The notes under the pieces were generated by a model that saw nothing but the letters and a program-made list of their open reading frames with translations, was not told the DNA's origin and ran no database searches. 64,000 bases of DNA. Origin: Exiguobacterium aurantiacum (lineage in GTDB: Bacteria > Bacillota > Bacilli > Exiguobacteriales > Exiguobacteriaceae). The translations under genes were made by a program, and so were the position numbers. This document shows, piece by piece, positions 1 through 8,893 of the stretch. Numbering within the stretch: position 1 is the stretch's first letter; every line of letters starts with the position of its first letter. Location of the stretch: assembly GCF_024362205.1 (NCBI RefSeq), contig NZ_CP101462.1:2345001-2409000 (forward strand). Direction: 5' to 3'.

Positions 1-33
1 TTGTATGAACTTCTCAGGTTCGTGCAGATGAGC

Positions 34-39
34 TATAGT
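34..39 (+). promoter_or_regulatory. possible sigma-A promoter of ygzB
   Basis: A TATAGT -10 hexamer lies 17 bases after TTCTCA (11-16), which matches four of six -35 bases. It sits 28 bases before the ygzB start. The match is modest and the position is reasonable. Confidence 0.35.
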
Positions 40-66
40 TAAAGATAGACATGGAGGGATTAAGAA

Positions 67-426
67 ATGAAAAAACGGGGGAATAAAATCAACCGCGCTC
101 GTAACCTTGCCTTGTTGCTCGTTTTTGCAGGGATTGGTGTCATGTATCTCGGACTGTTGGCGAAGAGCATCACGTGGCTCATGATTATCTTCATGTTGCT
201 CGGCTTCGTGATGGTGTTATCAAGTTCTGCACTCTACTTCATCATCGGGATGGCGTCCACGAAAGCCATCGTTGTCACTTGCCCGAACTGCGAGAAACAG
301 ACAAAGATGCTCGGTCGGGTCGATTTATGTATGCATTGCGACGAACCGCTTACGATTGACCAATCGCTCGAAGGTAAGGAATTCGATGAAAAATATAACA
401 AACGCCAATCACATTCACACGAATAA
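67..426 (+). CDS. ygzB: YgzB-family (UPF0295) small membrane protein
   Basis: A 119-residue protein with two hydrophobic segments (about residues 14-33 and 37-60) followed by a cytoplasmic-looking tail. The tail carries two Cys pairs, CPNC near residue 73 and CMHC near residue 88, that could form a small zinc ribbon. It matches the UPF0295/YgzB family, whose function is unknown. The start is set by GGAGGG shortly upstream of the ATG. As in Bacillus subtilis it is the neighbour of perR, but here the two genes converge on a shared bidirectional terminator. The identity is firm from family look and synteny. No biochemical role can be read from the sequence beyond probable metal binding by the tail, which is inferred. 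Confidence 0.88.
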   Translation: MKKRGNKINRARNLALLLVFAGIGVMYLGLLAKSITWLMIIFMLLGFVMVLSSSALYFIIGMASTKAIVVTCPNCEKQTKMLGRVDLCMHCDEPLTIDQSLEGKEFDEKYNKRQSHSHE

Positions 427-455
427 AAAACATCCTCGAGCCGAGGATGTTTTTT
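425..455. terminator. bidirectional terminator between ygzB and perR
   Basis: Nine-base stem ACATCCTCG/CGAGGATGT with a three-base loop, flanked by A6 on the left and T6 on the right, so it can work on both strands. It ends ygzB and overlaps the last codon of perR. Confidence 0.9.
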
Positions 456-897
456 AATGTTTATGCGCTTGTTCAGCTTGGCAAGCCGGGCATGTCCCGT
501 ATACTTCGAGACGGTGACGGTCGACTTTGAACCCCGTCAGTTGAGACGCGACCGATTCGATTTCATCGAGGACCGGATAGTTGAAGTCGACGACTTTCCC
601 ACACGCATCACAAATGATGTGGTAGTGGCGCGACGTCACAAAATCAAAGCGACTTGAAGCGTCCCCATAGTTCATCTCTTGAACGAGTCCGACTTCTTTA
701 AAGACGCGCAAGTTATTGTAGACAGTAGCGACACTCATGTTCGGAAATCTCGCCGAAAGTGCCTTATAAATGTCATCCGCTGTCGGGTGACTGTGCTCCG
801 TGACGAGGTACTCCAAAATGGCCTGGCGCTGAGGCGTCATTCTGACTCCATGTTCTCGGAGCGACTGAACAGCATGGTCAAGCATTTCGCTTCCCAC
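454..897 (-). CDS. perR: PerR peroxide-sensing Fur-family repressor
   Basis: A 147-residue Fur-family protein with an N-terminal winged helix (about 1-85) and a C-terminal dimer domain. The Fe/Mn regulatory ligands His37, Asp85, His91, His93 and Asp104 fall at exactly the B. subtilis PerR numbers. The structural zinc cysteines are Cys96, Cys99, Cys136 and Cys139. Asp104 is the residue that separates PerR from Fur. In the family, peroxide oxidises the Fe-bound histidines and releases DNA, derepressing catalase, haem synthesis and iron-handling genes. The start is GTG at 897 behind GAGGG; an in-frame ATG at 885 is less well placed. A PerR-box-like sequence upstream suggests autoregulation. It is divergent from hemL, a haem gene, as in Bacillus. 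Confidence 0.95.
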   Translation of the reverse strand: MGSEMLDHAVQSLREHGVRMTPQRQAILEYLVTEHSHPTADDIYKALSARFPNMSVATVYNNLRVFKEVGLVQEMNYGDASSRFDFVTSRHYHIICDACGKVVDFNYPVLDEIESVASQLTGFKVDRHRLEVYGTCPACQAEQAHKH

Positions 898-963
898 GTC
901 AATCCCTCATTTCTTCTATAAAATTCATGCGAAATGTCAGTTAGAATTAACCTATTTCTTACA

Positions 964-978
964 TAGTAATCTTTATAA
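964..978 (-). promoter_or_regulatory. PerR-box-like operator upstream of perR
   Basis: On the minus strand the sequence reads TTATAAAGATTACTA. This matches 11 of the 14 defined positions of the PerR consensus TTATAAT-N-ATTATAA. It lies about 70 bases upstream of perR and 100 bases upstream of hemL. PerR autoregulation is known in Bacillus; applying it here is inference. Confidence 0.5.
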
Positions 979-1012
979 ATAGTGTACTGATTTCTTGAAC
1001 GGTCGTCAAACG

Positions 1013-1040
1013 TTGAGCTTATGCGGTTGACGGCTATGAT
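1013..1040 (+). promoter_or_regulatory. possible promoter of hemL
   Basis: TTGAGC (1013-1018), 16 bases, TATGAT (1035-1040), placed 37 bases before the hemL ATG. It is a fair sigma-A match. Confidence 0.4.
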
Positions 1041-1076
1041 ACAATAAATGCGAATTTGTAAAAGGAGGCAATACAT

Positions 1077-2375
1077 ATGGCAACACCATCTACACGCGAC
1101 AAATCAGACATTTTGTATACCGACGCCTTGACGCATATCGTCGGCGGGGTCAACAGCCCTTCCCGCTCGTTTAAGGCCGTCGGCGGCGGTGCACCCGTCT
1201 ATATGGAACGAGGAGACGGCGCCTATTTCTATGACGTCGACGGCAATCGTTATATCGACTATTTGGCGGCATACGGTCCGATCATCACGGGCCACGCCCA
1301 CCCGCACATCCATAAAGCGTTGATTGAGGCTTCGTCTAAAGGACTTCTTTACGGGACACCACATGCGCTCGAAGTCGAGTTCGCGAAAAAGTTAAAAGCG
1401 GCCATCCCGTCAATGGATAAAGTCCGGTTCACGAACTCAGGGACCGAAGCAGTCATGACGACCGTCCGCGTTGCACGTGCCTATACCGGTCGCGAGCTCG
1501 TCGTCAAATTTAGCGGTTGTTATCACGGCCACTCGGACTTGATGCTCATCGCAGCAGGCAGCGGACCGGCCACACTCGGCTCACCAGACTCGGCCGGTGT
1601 CACACGGGCCACGGCGAAAGAAGTCATCACCGTACCGTTCAATGACGTCGAAGCATTCCGCGACATGATGCGCGAATGGGGAAGTCAAATCGCCTGCGTC
1701 CTAGTCGAACCAATCGTCGGGAACTTCGGCATCGTCGAACCGAAGCCAGGCTTCCTACAGGCTGTCAACGACATCACACACGAACATGGTGCTCTCGTCA
1801 TTTATGATGAAGTCATCACGGCATTCCGTTTCACATACGGAAGCGCCCAGCAAGTGTATGGCATCGAACCGGATATGACCGCGCTCGGCAAAATTATCGG
1901 CGGCGGACTCCCAATCGGCGCATACGGCGGAAAAGCCGAAATCATGGAGACGGTCGCCCCGCTCGGGCCAGCCTATCAGGCCGGAACGATGGCCGGAAAT
2001 CCGGCGTCGATGGCGACAGGACTCGCTTGCCTCGAAGTGCTCGAGCAACCGGGAGTATATGAAAAGCTTGACGCGCTCGGCGCCCAGCTCGAGGCCGGAA
2101 TTCGTGAAGCCGCCGACACACACGGCGTGACCATCACGCTGAACCGTCTTAAAGGTGCACTCACAGTCTACTTCACGGACGAGATCGTGACCGATTATGA
2201 GGGAGCCGAAAAGTCGGACGGCGAAGTGTTCGGACGCTTCTTCAAATTGATGCTCGAGAATGGTGTCAATTTGGCTCCTTCGAAGTACGAGGCCTGGTTC
2301 TTAACGACCGAGCACACCGAACAAGATATCGAAGAGACGATTGCCGCGGTAAACCGCGCGTTCGCCCAACTATAA
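1077..2375 (+). CDS. hemL: glutamate-1-semialdehyde 2,1-aminomutase
   Basis: A 432-residue class III PLP aminotransferase-fold enzyme that converts glutamate-1-semialdehyde to 5-aminolevulinate in the C5 haem pathway. Typical signatures are visible: a GVNSPSR substrate-loop start near residue 25, SGCYHGHSD near 150, the VEPIVGN segment, YDEVIT near 243, and the PLP lysine in ALGKIIGGG near 268. Length is normal for GsaB/HemL. The start is backed by AAAGGAGG eight bases upstream. Many Bacillales have two paralogues, one in the hem operon and one beside perR; by position this is the perR-linked copy (gsaB, hemL2). It is monocistronic and ends in a perfect palindromic terminator. Control by PerR or iron is plausible from context but is not shown. 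Confidence 0.95.
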   Translation: MATPSTRDKSDILYTDALTHIVGGVNSPSRSFKAVGGGAPVYMERGDGAYFYDVDGNRYIDYLAAYGPIITGHAHPHIHKALIEASSKGLLYGTPHALEVEFAKKLKAAIPSMDKVRFTNSGTEAVMTTVRVARAYTGRELVVKFSGCYHGHSDLMLIAAGSGPATLGSPDSAGVTRATAKEVITVPFNDVEAFRDMMREWGSQIACVLVEPIVGNFGIVEPKPGFLQAVNDITHEHGALVIYDEVITAFRFTYGSAQQVYGIEPDMTALGKIIGGGLPIGAYGGKAEIMETVAPLGPAYQAGTMAGNPASMATGLACLEVLEQPGVYEKLDALGAQLEAGIREAADTHGVTITLNRLKGALTVYFTDEIVTDYEGAEKSDGEVFGRFFKLMLENGVNLAPSKYEAWFLTTEHTEQDIEETIAAVNRAFAQL

Positions 2376-2377
2376 AC

Positions 2378-2406
2378 AAAAGGAGATGCCGCGGCATCTC
2401 CTTTTT
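2378..2406. terminator. terminator between hemL and the SgrR-like gene
   Basis: A perfect palindrome (AAAAGGAGATGCC and its complement) ending in T5. It serves the converging genes on both strands. Confidence 0.9.
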
Positions 2407-2409
2407 CGT

Positions 2410-4047
2410 TTACACCGAATGCCGAATCCATAGCTGGTCGTAGCGCGGGTGGCCGAACACATCGAGTGGAACCTCGCCAAGAAAACTCGGGAAGCGTCGT
2501 TCACGCGCAACGTGATAGAGCGGAATGACGAGTGCCGCTTCTGTCAAATGACGCTCGACGTCACGATGAAGCCACGGCCACGCACTCATATCGGTCTGAC
2601 GGTAGCGGTCCATCATCTTACGGAGCTCCGTTTCATGCGCGATCAACTTACCGACGAGTGACAGCTCACTCGTCAAAAAAGCGAGAAATGCCAAATCGAG
2701 GTCTTCACTCATCATCTCCCCGCATAAAATCAAGTCAGCGCGACGAAGTGTCTCTTCTTGGAGCAAACAGCCGATCGTATACGTCTCGGTCTCAACGGTG
2801 AAACCAGCAACGCGCAACTGTTCCGCGACGAGCGCCGCGTCTTCTGTCGCCACCTCGAACGGCAAGTGCAACAACCGGAGCGGTCGGCACGAACTCACCG
2901 CCGCCTCCGGTGCCGGAACCGGTCGACTCGCCTCCGGGAAAAACCCATGTGCCACTTGATGACGTTCCCCTCCCAATTCAACGAACGCTTCTTTGTCGAT
3001 TGCCCGTTGAATGGCAAGTCGCGCTGTCACATCGTCTTTGAGCCAAGAGTGCTGCAAATTGAACATGAGGTAACGCGCCCCAGCCTCGGCGATCCACTTG
3101 ACGAGGCTCTGATCATCACCGGCGCTCCACTTCGCATAATCCGTTTCCGAGAACGTGACGAATTCGACCACGTCTAATGATGGCCGAGGCCGTAGCCCAC
3201 GCTCGAACGCCCGCAACCGAACGACTTCCTCGGACCGCTTCTCCAATTTGAACGGTCCCGTCCCGACACCCCCTTCCGCCCCTTCATACGTGATCGACGC
3301 CGGCGTTTGGGCAAGCAACCGTTCAATGTAGGCCCGGTGCGCTTTCGTATGGATGTCGACCACGTAAGGTGCCGGCGACTCGAGCCGTTCGATTGGCGCG
3401 AATAGCCATACTTGTTTACCGCGAGCCAATAATCGATTCAACGAATAAACGACGTCCTTAGCCGCTAACGTCATCCCGTTGTGGAATGTGACCCCTTTAC
3501 GGATGTAACAGCGAAACCCGAACGGCGTGTCTTCGATATGGTGAGCAAGGGATGGTTGGACCGTGGTCCCATCCCATTCGAACAGCCGGTCGAAGACGTG
3601 CCGGGACAACGATGCCTCCATTGCGATATGGATGTCGAGCGGGTCGAGGGACTCAAGCGTCCGGGTGCGCGGGAACACAAATCGGTCTTCTTCCGTCTGC
3701 TCGAAACCAAAGCGGTTCCAAATCCGGGCTTGAATCAATTCACGTAACGCTGGCGGCCAATCCCATTCCAACCATTTGGCCGCGTCCGCCATCGAGGCCG
3801 TCGAGAATGAGGTTTCAACCCACCCGCTAAGCGTCCTCGCAAAATCCGGCCGAAAGCGGAGCATCGATTCATGGCCGCGTCCTTTCCCGGCCTGATACTC
3901 TACCCAACCCAACGTTTGCCACACCTTGATATCGCGCTTCACTTGTTTCTCGCTATAGCCGACCGCTTCGACCGCTTCCCGTAAAGTCACTTCCCTTGTT
4001 CCAGTCTCTAGCGCATGGCGATAAATCGCCACTAGTTTCGCATTCAT
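2410..4047 (-). CDS. SgrR-like regulator with a fused solute-binding domain
   Basis: About 545 residues. The first roughly 80 form a winged helix containing VTLREAVEAVGYSEKQVKRD. The rest resembles a periplasmic oligopeptide-binding protein (SBP family 5), seen in the GVTFHNGMTLAAKDVVYSLNR-type core near residue 190. There is no signal peptide, so the ligand-binding domain is cytoplasmic. This is the architecture of SgrR/YbaE regulators, where SgrR senses sugar-phosphate stress in enterobacteria. The ligand here is unknown. I start at the ATG at 4047 because GGGGG stands six bases before it; an upstream ATG at 4077 lacks such a site. It is divergent from an MFS transporter across a 92-bp gap with a perfect 12-bp palindrome, so control of that transporter is likely. 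Confidence 0.8.
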   Translation of the reverse strand: MNAKLVAIYRHALETGTREVTLREAVEAVGYSEKQVKRDIKVWQTLGWVEYQAGKGRGHESMLRFRPDFARTLSGWVETSFSTASMADAAKWLEWDWPPALRELIQARIWNRFGFEQTEEDRFVFPRTRTLESLDPLDIHIAMEASLSRHVFDRLFEWDGTTVQPSLAHHIEDTPFGFRCYIRKGVTFHNGMTLAAKDVVYSLNRLLARGKQVWLFAPIERLESPAPYVVDIHTKAHRAYIERLLAQTPASITYEGAEGGVGTGPFKLEKRSEEVVRLRAFERGLRPRPSLDVVEFVTFSETDYAKWSAGDDQSLVKWIAEAGARYLMFNLQHSWLKDDVTARLAIQRAIDKEAFVELGGERHQVAHGFFPEASRPVPAPEAAVSSCRPLRLLHLPFEVATEDAALVAEQLRVAGFTVETETYTIGCLLQEETLRRADLILCGEMMSEDLDLAFLAFLTSELSLVGKLIAHETELRKMMDRYRQTDMSAWPWLHRDVERHLTEAALVIPLYHVARERRFPSFLGEVPLDVFGHPRYDQLWIRHSV

Positions 4048-4064
4048 GCCGTTCCCCCTAAAAG

Positions 4065-4076
4065 TGGACATGTCCA
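4065..4076. promoter_or_regulatory. 12-bp palindrome, candidate operator
   Basis: TGGACATGTCCA is perfectly self-complementary. It lies just upstream of the SgrR-like start and within the divergent promoter region shared with the MFS gene. It would suit autoregulation and control of the transporter. This is inference from position and symmetry. Confidence 0.4.
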
Positions 4077-4139
4077 AATTATTTGTCTCTTTTTACCAAG
4101 TGTAGTCCACGTTTAAAGTAGTGACAAGGAGGTGCTCAC

Positions 4140-5372
4140 ATGAAATTCAAAGATTTCCCAACAAACGTCCAACTTCGACTCGTCTGTGGATTTTTCATCC
4201 GCATCGTCGGTTCGGCCATCTTTCCATTCATGGCTTTATATTTCTCAGAAGAACTCGGCAAAATTGCCGCCGGGATTATCATGACGTCATTCGTCATCGT
4301 CGGATATGTCACCGGCTTGTTCGGTGGGTACTTCTCGGACCGCTTCAATCGCAAGCACGTCTTACAGATCGGCCAACTCGTTCAAATCCTCTGCTTCATC
4401 GAGATGACGGTCGCGATTCATCCATCGAACAATTGGGCACTCGCCTTGGCCATTCTCTACTTCGGTCACGCCGTCGCCAACGGGCTGAACTACCCGGCCT
4501 TAGAGGCGATCGTCATTGACTCGATGGAAGAATCGAACCGGAAAGCGATTTATGTATATGACTATTGGCTCGTCAACTTGGCCATCGCCGGTGGTGTTAT
4601 GCTCGGTGGTGCGTTCTATCGTGACTATCGTTTCGGTTTATTCGTCGGAATGACACTCGTCTTGACGATCACGACGATCGTCTTGCAGCGCTATCTTGTC
4701 GATTCCCATCAAGGCAACCGATCGACGCCGGCCAACCCAATCGTCGGGGTAATCCAAAACTACAGGATCGCCTTGAATGACCGACGCTGGATGCTCTTCG
4801 TGCTCGGCAGCATGCTCGTCTTCTCGACCGAGTTCCATATGGCGAACTATATCGGGGTTCATTTGGCCGAGTCGTTCCAACAACGCTCAATCATTGGGGT
4901 ACCGTTCGACGGCGTCCGGATGATGGCGTTCATGCAGCTCGAGAATACACTACTCGTCGTCGCCATCACGTTCGCCGTCACTGCATTTGTGAAACGGTAC
5001 CGTGAGAAATACGTGTTCTTCATCGGCTTGTCGTTATACATCACGGCTTACGCTGCCATCACGTCTATGAACTCATTTCTGATTCTCGCCGTCTTGGCCG
5101 TTGTCTTCACGGTCGGCGAATTGCTGTACTCACCGATTCGCCAAGTGAAACAAGTCGACCTGCTCGACCCAGAGCGCCGCGCCTCGTACCTCGCTTTCGG
5201 CGGACTCACGTTCCACGGGGCCAAACTCGTGGCTGCGGCCGGGATTGTCGTCGGGGCCTTCATCGGACCCGTGTTCATGAGTGGCTACATCTTCTTGTTC
5301 GGGGCGCTCGGTGCCTACCTCTACTACATCTCACTTTATAAGATGGAATCGGTGCGTCAGCTCGCCGCCTGA
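4140..5372 (+). CDS. MFS transporter
   Basis: A 410-residue polytopic membrane protein with about 12 predicted hydrophobic helices and the MFS loop 2-3 signature GGYFSDRFNRK near residue 60. A strong AAGGAGGTG stands before the ATG. The substrate cannot be told from sequence; drug or metabolite export is the usual role for this length and loop motif. The gene is divergent from the SgrR-like regulator, whose binding-protein domain probably senses a ligand related to the transported compound (inference). In E. coli, SgrR also controls a nearby efflux gene, setA, which is an instructive parallel. A small DCC-family gene follows about 50 bases later on the same strand and may be cotranscribed. 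Confidence 0.85.
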   Translation: MKFKDFPTNVQLRLVCGFFIRIVGSAIFPFMALYFSEELGKIAAGIIMTSFVIVGYVTGLFGGYFSDRFNRKHVLQIGQLVQILCFIEMTVAIHPSNNWALALAILYFGHAVANGLNYPALEAIVIDSMEESNRKAIYVYDYWLVNLAIAGGVMLGGAFYRDYRFGLFVGMTLVLTITTIVLQRYLVDSHQGNRSTPANPIVGVIQNYRIALNDRRWMLFVLGSMLVFSTEFHMANYIGVHLAESFQQRSIIGVPFDGVRMMAFMQLENTLLVVAITFAVTAFVKRYREKYVFFIGLSLYITAYAAITSMNSFLILAVLAVVFTVGELLYSPIRQVKQVDLLDPERRASYLAFGGLTFHGAKLVAAAGIVVGAFIGPVFMSGYIFLFGALGAYLYYISLYKMESVRQLAA

Positions 5373-5425
5373 CGTTTGAACCGACCCCGGAACGGAAACA
5401 GGCAAGAGTGAAGGAGGCGAATGGT

Positions 5426-5842
5426 ATGCCAGCCATTGTATTGTTTGATGGAGATTGTAACTTTTGCGACGCCAGTGTCCAGTTCATCTTGAACCGGGAC
5501 GCGACGGGGAACTTTCATTTCGCCTCGCTTCAAGGCGAGGCTGGTCAGACTTTGCGCGAACGTCATCGTATCAACGACTCGGTCGACAGTATCGTGTTGA
5601 TTCGCGATGGTGTCCCGTACATTAAATCCGACGCAGCGGTCCGCATCGCGGAAGGGTTGGACGGAAAATGGCGTTGGCTCCGGTTTGTGAGATTCGTCCC
5701 AAAACCGATTCGCGATTTCGGTTATGACGTGATCGCTAAAAATCGTTACCAATGGTTCGGACAAAAACAGACGTGCAAACTGCCCACCCCGGAAGAACGA
5801 AGCCGATTTCTCGACCAACAATCAAAACCGCCGACTCGATGA
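5426..5842 (+). CDS. DCC-family thiol-disulfide oxidoreductase-like protein (DUF393)
   Basis: About 138 residues. The N-terminus has the hallmark FDGDCNFCD segment, a DxxCxxC motif at residues 9-14, which names the DCC/DUF393 family. The family is thioredoxin-like and is annotated as putative thiol-disulfide oxidoreductase, with no well-established substrate. The start is ATG at 5426: GGAGG lies about ten bases before it, while the in-frame ATG at 5408 would overlap that ribosome site. There are no membrane helices and no signal peptide, so it is cytoplasmic. It may ride on the MFS transcript ahead of it and ends in a hairpin shared with the converging unknown gene. Confidence 0.82.
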   Translation: MPAIVLFDGDCNFCDASVQFILNRDATGNFHFASLQGEAGQTLRERHRINDSVDSIVLIRDGVPYIKSDAAVRIAEGLDGKWRWLRFVRFVPKPIRDFGYDVIAKNRYQWFGQKQTCKLPTPEERSRFLDQQSKPPTR

Positions 5843-5854
5843 GTCGACGGTTTT
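5824..5854. terminator. convergent terminator
   Basis: Stem AAAACCG-CGACTC / GAGTCG-CGGTTTT with a three-base loop and one mismatch. A-rich on the left and T-rich on the right, so usable on both strands. Confidence 0.75.
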
Positions 5855-5856
5855 CT

Positions 5857-7005
5857 TTAGTCCATACAGGTCAAGTACGTCCAGTGACATTCCGGCATCG
5901 GGTTGCCCATGAAACTGACACCGAGGTCGTCCGCCCGGTGAATCGTCATCCACGGAGCCTCGCCAGCTTGGAGATACACTTCATGATGCGGCGACTGCGT
6001 ATGGCTGCCTGATAGTTTGAACGTGGCGTTATCCTTCAACTGTGCGACAATCGTATATTTGATGTCAGGCGCAATGACGAGTGGATTTCCGACCGAGTGT
6101 TGCAACCGATACGCGGCCCGTCCGCGGTCGATGTCCACATCTTCAAGATACACTTGGTCGACCGAGGCGATATCTTCACCCGTTAATCGATGATGCTTCG
6201 TATAGCCACGTGTCACATTCGCATCTTTTTTGATCGAGACAATTGGAATGTCACTCAGTCCCTCGGCTTTCACTTCCGTCCGCGTCCGATAGTCGGTCGC
6301 ATGGACGTTATACGGTCGTCCGTCTCCTTCAAAATATGGATGCGGAGACAACAAATTCGGATTTTTAATCATCGGCGGACGGATGAACGTCTGAACGCGG
6401 AGCTGAATCTGGTCCACTGATTCCAAATCAGGTCGAAGCGGACTGACAAGAAAATACATGACGTATAGTTCTTTGTCACGTCGCGTGTCCGTCTTCAGCT
6501 CCTTCGCGAGCGACATCGCTTTGCCGACGGCGTGAATCAAACTCGTCCCCGGTTTATCGTCTCGTTTCACGGGACGAAGCGCCCTCACTTCATACATCGT
6601 CGGCTCATGGAGCGGTGTCTCATCCACGTAGGCATTGCCGACGACTTCGGCGATCCGTCGTCCTTTCCGGTAAATCGCATACGTCTCGACGTCAGCAATT
6701 GGATCCCATTGAAGATGGGTACCATTTGATGCGACGACAGCCGACGTGAGATGTCGATTCCAATATAAATCATCGCTCGGGTCGACGGCGGCCGTGTACA
6801 CTTTCGCCACTTCCCCCTGTTCGTCCGTAATTCGATAGGCGACTTGTTCTCCGACGCCCGTCTCATGGTCGACATAGTGTTGATCGGTCCCTTCATACAC
6901 ATATTTCCCGTTCCGCGTGAGCCGCACTGTCCCTTCGACCGACCATGTCAGCTCGAGCGCTTCTTTTAACGGTTTTACCGTGATTAACCCTTCCCCGTTC
7001 ATCAT
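5857..7005 (-). CDS. unknown protein, Fn3-like N-terminus and possible DUF3238-like C-terminus
   Basis: A 382-residue soluble protein with no signal peptide and no membrane helix. Residues about 5-170 look like two beta-sandwich (fibronectin III-like) repeats: short strands with recurring Y-I-Y-RKGRRI or RLTRNGKYVY and 'YRITDEQGEV' phrasing. The second half has an FEGDGRPYN...DYRTRTEV stretch near residue 220 that recalls DUF3238 proteins. I offer that only as a possibility. The start at 7005 follows GGGGGATG. It stands alone between two terminators. The pattern would suit a binding or structural protein; catalysis cannot be inferred. Confidence 0.6.
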   Translation of the reverse strand: MMNGEGLITVKPLKEALELTWSVEGTVRLTRNGKYVYEGTDQHYVDHETGVGEQVAYRITDEQGEVAKVYTAAVDPSDDLYWNRHLTSAVVASNGTHLQWDPIADVETYAIYRKGRRIAEVVGNAYVDETPLHEPTMYEVRALRPVKRDDKPGTSLIHAVGKAMSLAKELKTDTRRDKELYVMYFLVSPLRPDLESVDQIQLRVQTFIRPPMIKNPNLLSPHPYFEGDGRPYNVHATDYRTRTEVKAEGLSDIPIVSIKKDANVTRGYTKHHRLTGEDIASVDQVYLEDVDIDRGRAAYRLQHSVGNPLVIAPDIKYTIVAQLKDNATFKLSGSHTQSPHHEVYLQAGEAPWMTIHRADDLGVSFMGNPMPECHWTYLTCMD

Positions 7006-7064
7006 TGGTTCATCCCCCTTTTGGCATGTCGTTTCTTCATTCCCGTCTCACTGTCGCGGAAAAC

Positions 7065-7092
7065 AAAAAAAGACCTCGAGTCTCCTCGAGGC
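7065..7092 (-). terminator. terminator of the ygaD-like gene
   Basis: On the minus strand: CCTCGAG-GAGA-CTCGAGG, then TC and seven T. Confidence 0.85.
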
Positions 7093-7098
7093 CCCGTC

Positions 7099-8847
7099 TC
7101 ATTCGACGACTGCTAAATCTTGAATCATATACAAATCGTAATAGGCTCCGCGGCGGCGCATCAATTCTTCATGCGTACCGGTCTCCATGATTTGTCCGTT
7201 ATCGACGACGACGATCTTATCGGCGTCGGTGATCGTCGACAAGCGGTGCGCGACGATGAGCGTCGTTCTGCCTTTCGTCAAGCGCGCGAGTGAATCTTGA
7301 ATCATCGACTCACTCTCAAGGTCAAGCGCACTCGTCGCTTCGTCGAGAATGATGATCGGTGGATGTTTCAAGAAGACACGGGCGATAGCGAGCCGTTGTT
7401 TCTGACCGCCTGAAAGCTTGACACCTTTTTCCCCGACCGGCGTATTGTAGCCGTCCTGCAAGTTCGAGATGAACTCATGGGCGTTGGCTGCTTTCGCGGC
7501 GGCGATGACCTCTTCATCACTCGCTTCCGGATTCCCCATCCGGATGTTCATCGCGACCGATTCGCTGAACAGCACCGAGTCTTGCATGACCATCCCGATT
7601 TGATCGCGCAACGCCCGTAGCTTGAATTCACGGACGTCGGTGCCATCGATTTTGATGCTGCCCGACGTGACGTCATAAAACCGTGGAATCAAGCTGACGA
7701 GCGTCGACTTCCCACCGCCGGACATACCGACGAATGCGACCCGCTCACCAGAACGGATGTGCAAACTGACATCGTGAAGAGCACGGGTGCCGTCTTTCTC
7801 ATAAGCAAAGCTGACCTGGTCGAGTTCGATGTCGCCAGCCGTTTGCACGGGTACGAAGGCACTATGCTTCTCTTCGATATCATACGGCTCATCGAGGAAC
7901 TCGAAGACACGGTCCATCGAAGCGACCGATTGGGTGAGCGTCGTCGCCGAGTTGACGAGACGACCGAGCGGTGCATAGAGACGGTCGATATACGCGATAA
8001 ACGCGACGAGCGTCCCGAGTGAGACGTCCCCTTGCAAGACGAGCCAAGAAGCCGATGTGAAGATTAAAATTGGGGCGATGTCCGTGATTGTCGAGACGAC
8101 GACGTACGTCTTCGCGTTCCAGCCGGTGTGGCGAAGCGCGGCTTTCAAGAAACCACCGTTCTGTTCTTCGAACGCCTTGTTTTCATACGGTTCGAGCGCA
8201 AAGCTACGAATGACGGCCATGCCGTTGACCCGTTCAGTCAAGTGGCCTTGAAGATCCGCAAGTGCGGCCGACCGTTCCCGCGTGAGCCGACGCAACCGTC
8301 CATAAAAGTAGCGGACAGCGATGGCGTAAAACGGGAGCGGCAAGATGGCGATGAGCGTCAGTTGCGGGTCGATCGTGTACATGATGGCGATGGCGATTAA
8401 AATCGTGACCATATCGAGCCAAATGTTCATCAGGCCGGTGATGACGAAGTCTTTCGTCTGTTCGACATCGTTGATGATGCGCGAGATAATCTGTCCCGTT
8501 TTATTGTTGGAATAATAGCGGAGCGATAGTCTTTGGACGTGGTCGAATAATCGGTTCCGGACGTCGAACAAAATCCACGTCGCCGCCCACTGCGCCAAAT
8601 ATTGTCGCAAGTATTCAATCGGCGGCTTCAAGACGAGAAAGACGAAGAAGACGATACTGAACAGCCAGACGAGCTCGGTGTAATCGGCAGCTGGTGCATC
8701 TTCAGTCAAATAGTTATCGATGACATATTTATAGAGGAGCGGCAATCCGAGCGGGATGGAGAATTTCAAAATCCCGACGAAGATGGTCAGCGCGATTTGT
8801 TTTTTATACGGTTTAACGAACTTTAAATAACGTTTAATACTACCCAT
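7099..8847 (-). CDS. ygaD: ABC exporter, fused membrane and ATPase domains (YgaD type)
   Basis: About 582 residues: six transmembrane helices (about 20-310), then an ATPase domain with Walker A GMSGGGKST, signature LSGGQKQR, Walker B IIILDEAT and the H-loop AHRLST. This is the multidrug/lipid exporter half-transporter layout, acting as a homodimer in the membrane; the substrate is unknown. I start at ATG 8847 because GAAGGAGGAACTA precedes it, although the frame is open further upstream. Synteny with ygaC and hemL/perR supports the YgaD name. An intrinsic terminator ending ntdP lies directly before its ribosome site, so it may be expressed by read-through or from a promoter inside ntdP. Confidence 0.88.
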   Translation of the reverse strand: MGSIKRYLKFVKPYKKQIALTIFVGILKFSIPLGLPLLYKYVIDNYLTEDAPAADYTELVWLFSIVFFVFLVLKPPIEYLRQYLAQWAATWILFDVRNRLFDHVQRLSLRYYSNNKTGQIISRIINDVEQTKDFVITGLMNIWLDMVTILIAIAIMYTIDPQLTLIAILPLPFYAIAVRYFYGRLRRLTRERSAALADLQGHLTERVNGMAVIRSFALEPYENKAFEEQNGGFLKAALRHTGWNAKTYVVVSTITDIAPILIFTSASWLVLQGDVSLGTLVAFIAYIDRLYAPLGRLVNSATTLTQSVASMDRVFEFLDEPYDIEEKHSAFVPVQTAGDIELDQVSFAYEKDGTRALHDVSLHIRSGERVAFVGMSGGGKSTLVSLIPRFYDVTSGSIKIDGTDVREFKLRALRDQIGMVMQDSVLFSESVAMNIRMGNPEASDEEVIAAAKAANAHEFISNLQDGYNTPVGEKGVKLSGGQKQRLAIARVFLKHPPIIILDEATSALDLESESMIQDSLARLTKGRTTLIVAHRLSTITDADKIVVVDNGQIMETGTHEELMRRRGAYYDLYMIQDLAVVE

Positions 8848-8863
8848 TAGTTCCTCCTTCAAG

Positions 8864-8893
8864 AAAAAAAGCGGAGATGAGCGATCATCTCCG
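8864..8893 (-). terminator. terminator at the end of ntdP, abutting the next gene's ribosome site
   Basis: Stem CGGAGATGA/TCATCTCCG with a four-base loop and seven T on the minus strand. It contains the ntdP stop codon and ends about six bases before the AAGGAGG of the ABC gene. Confidence 0.85.
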
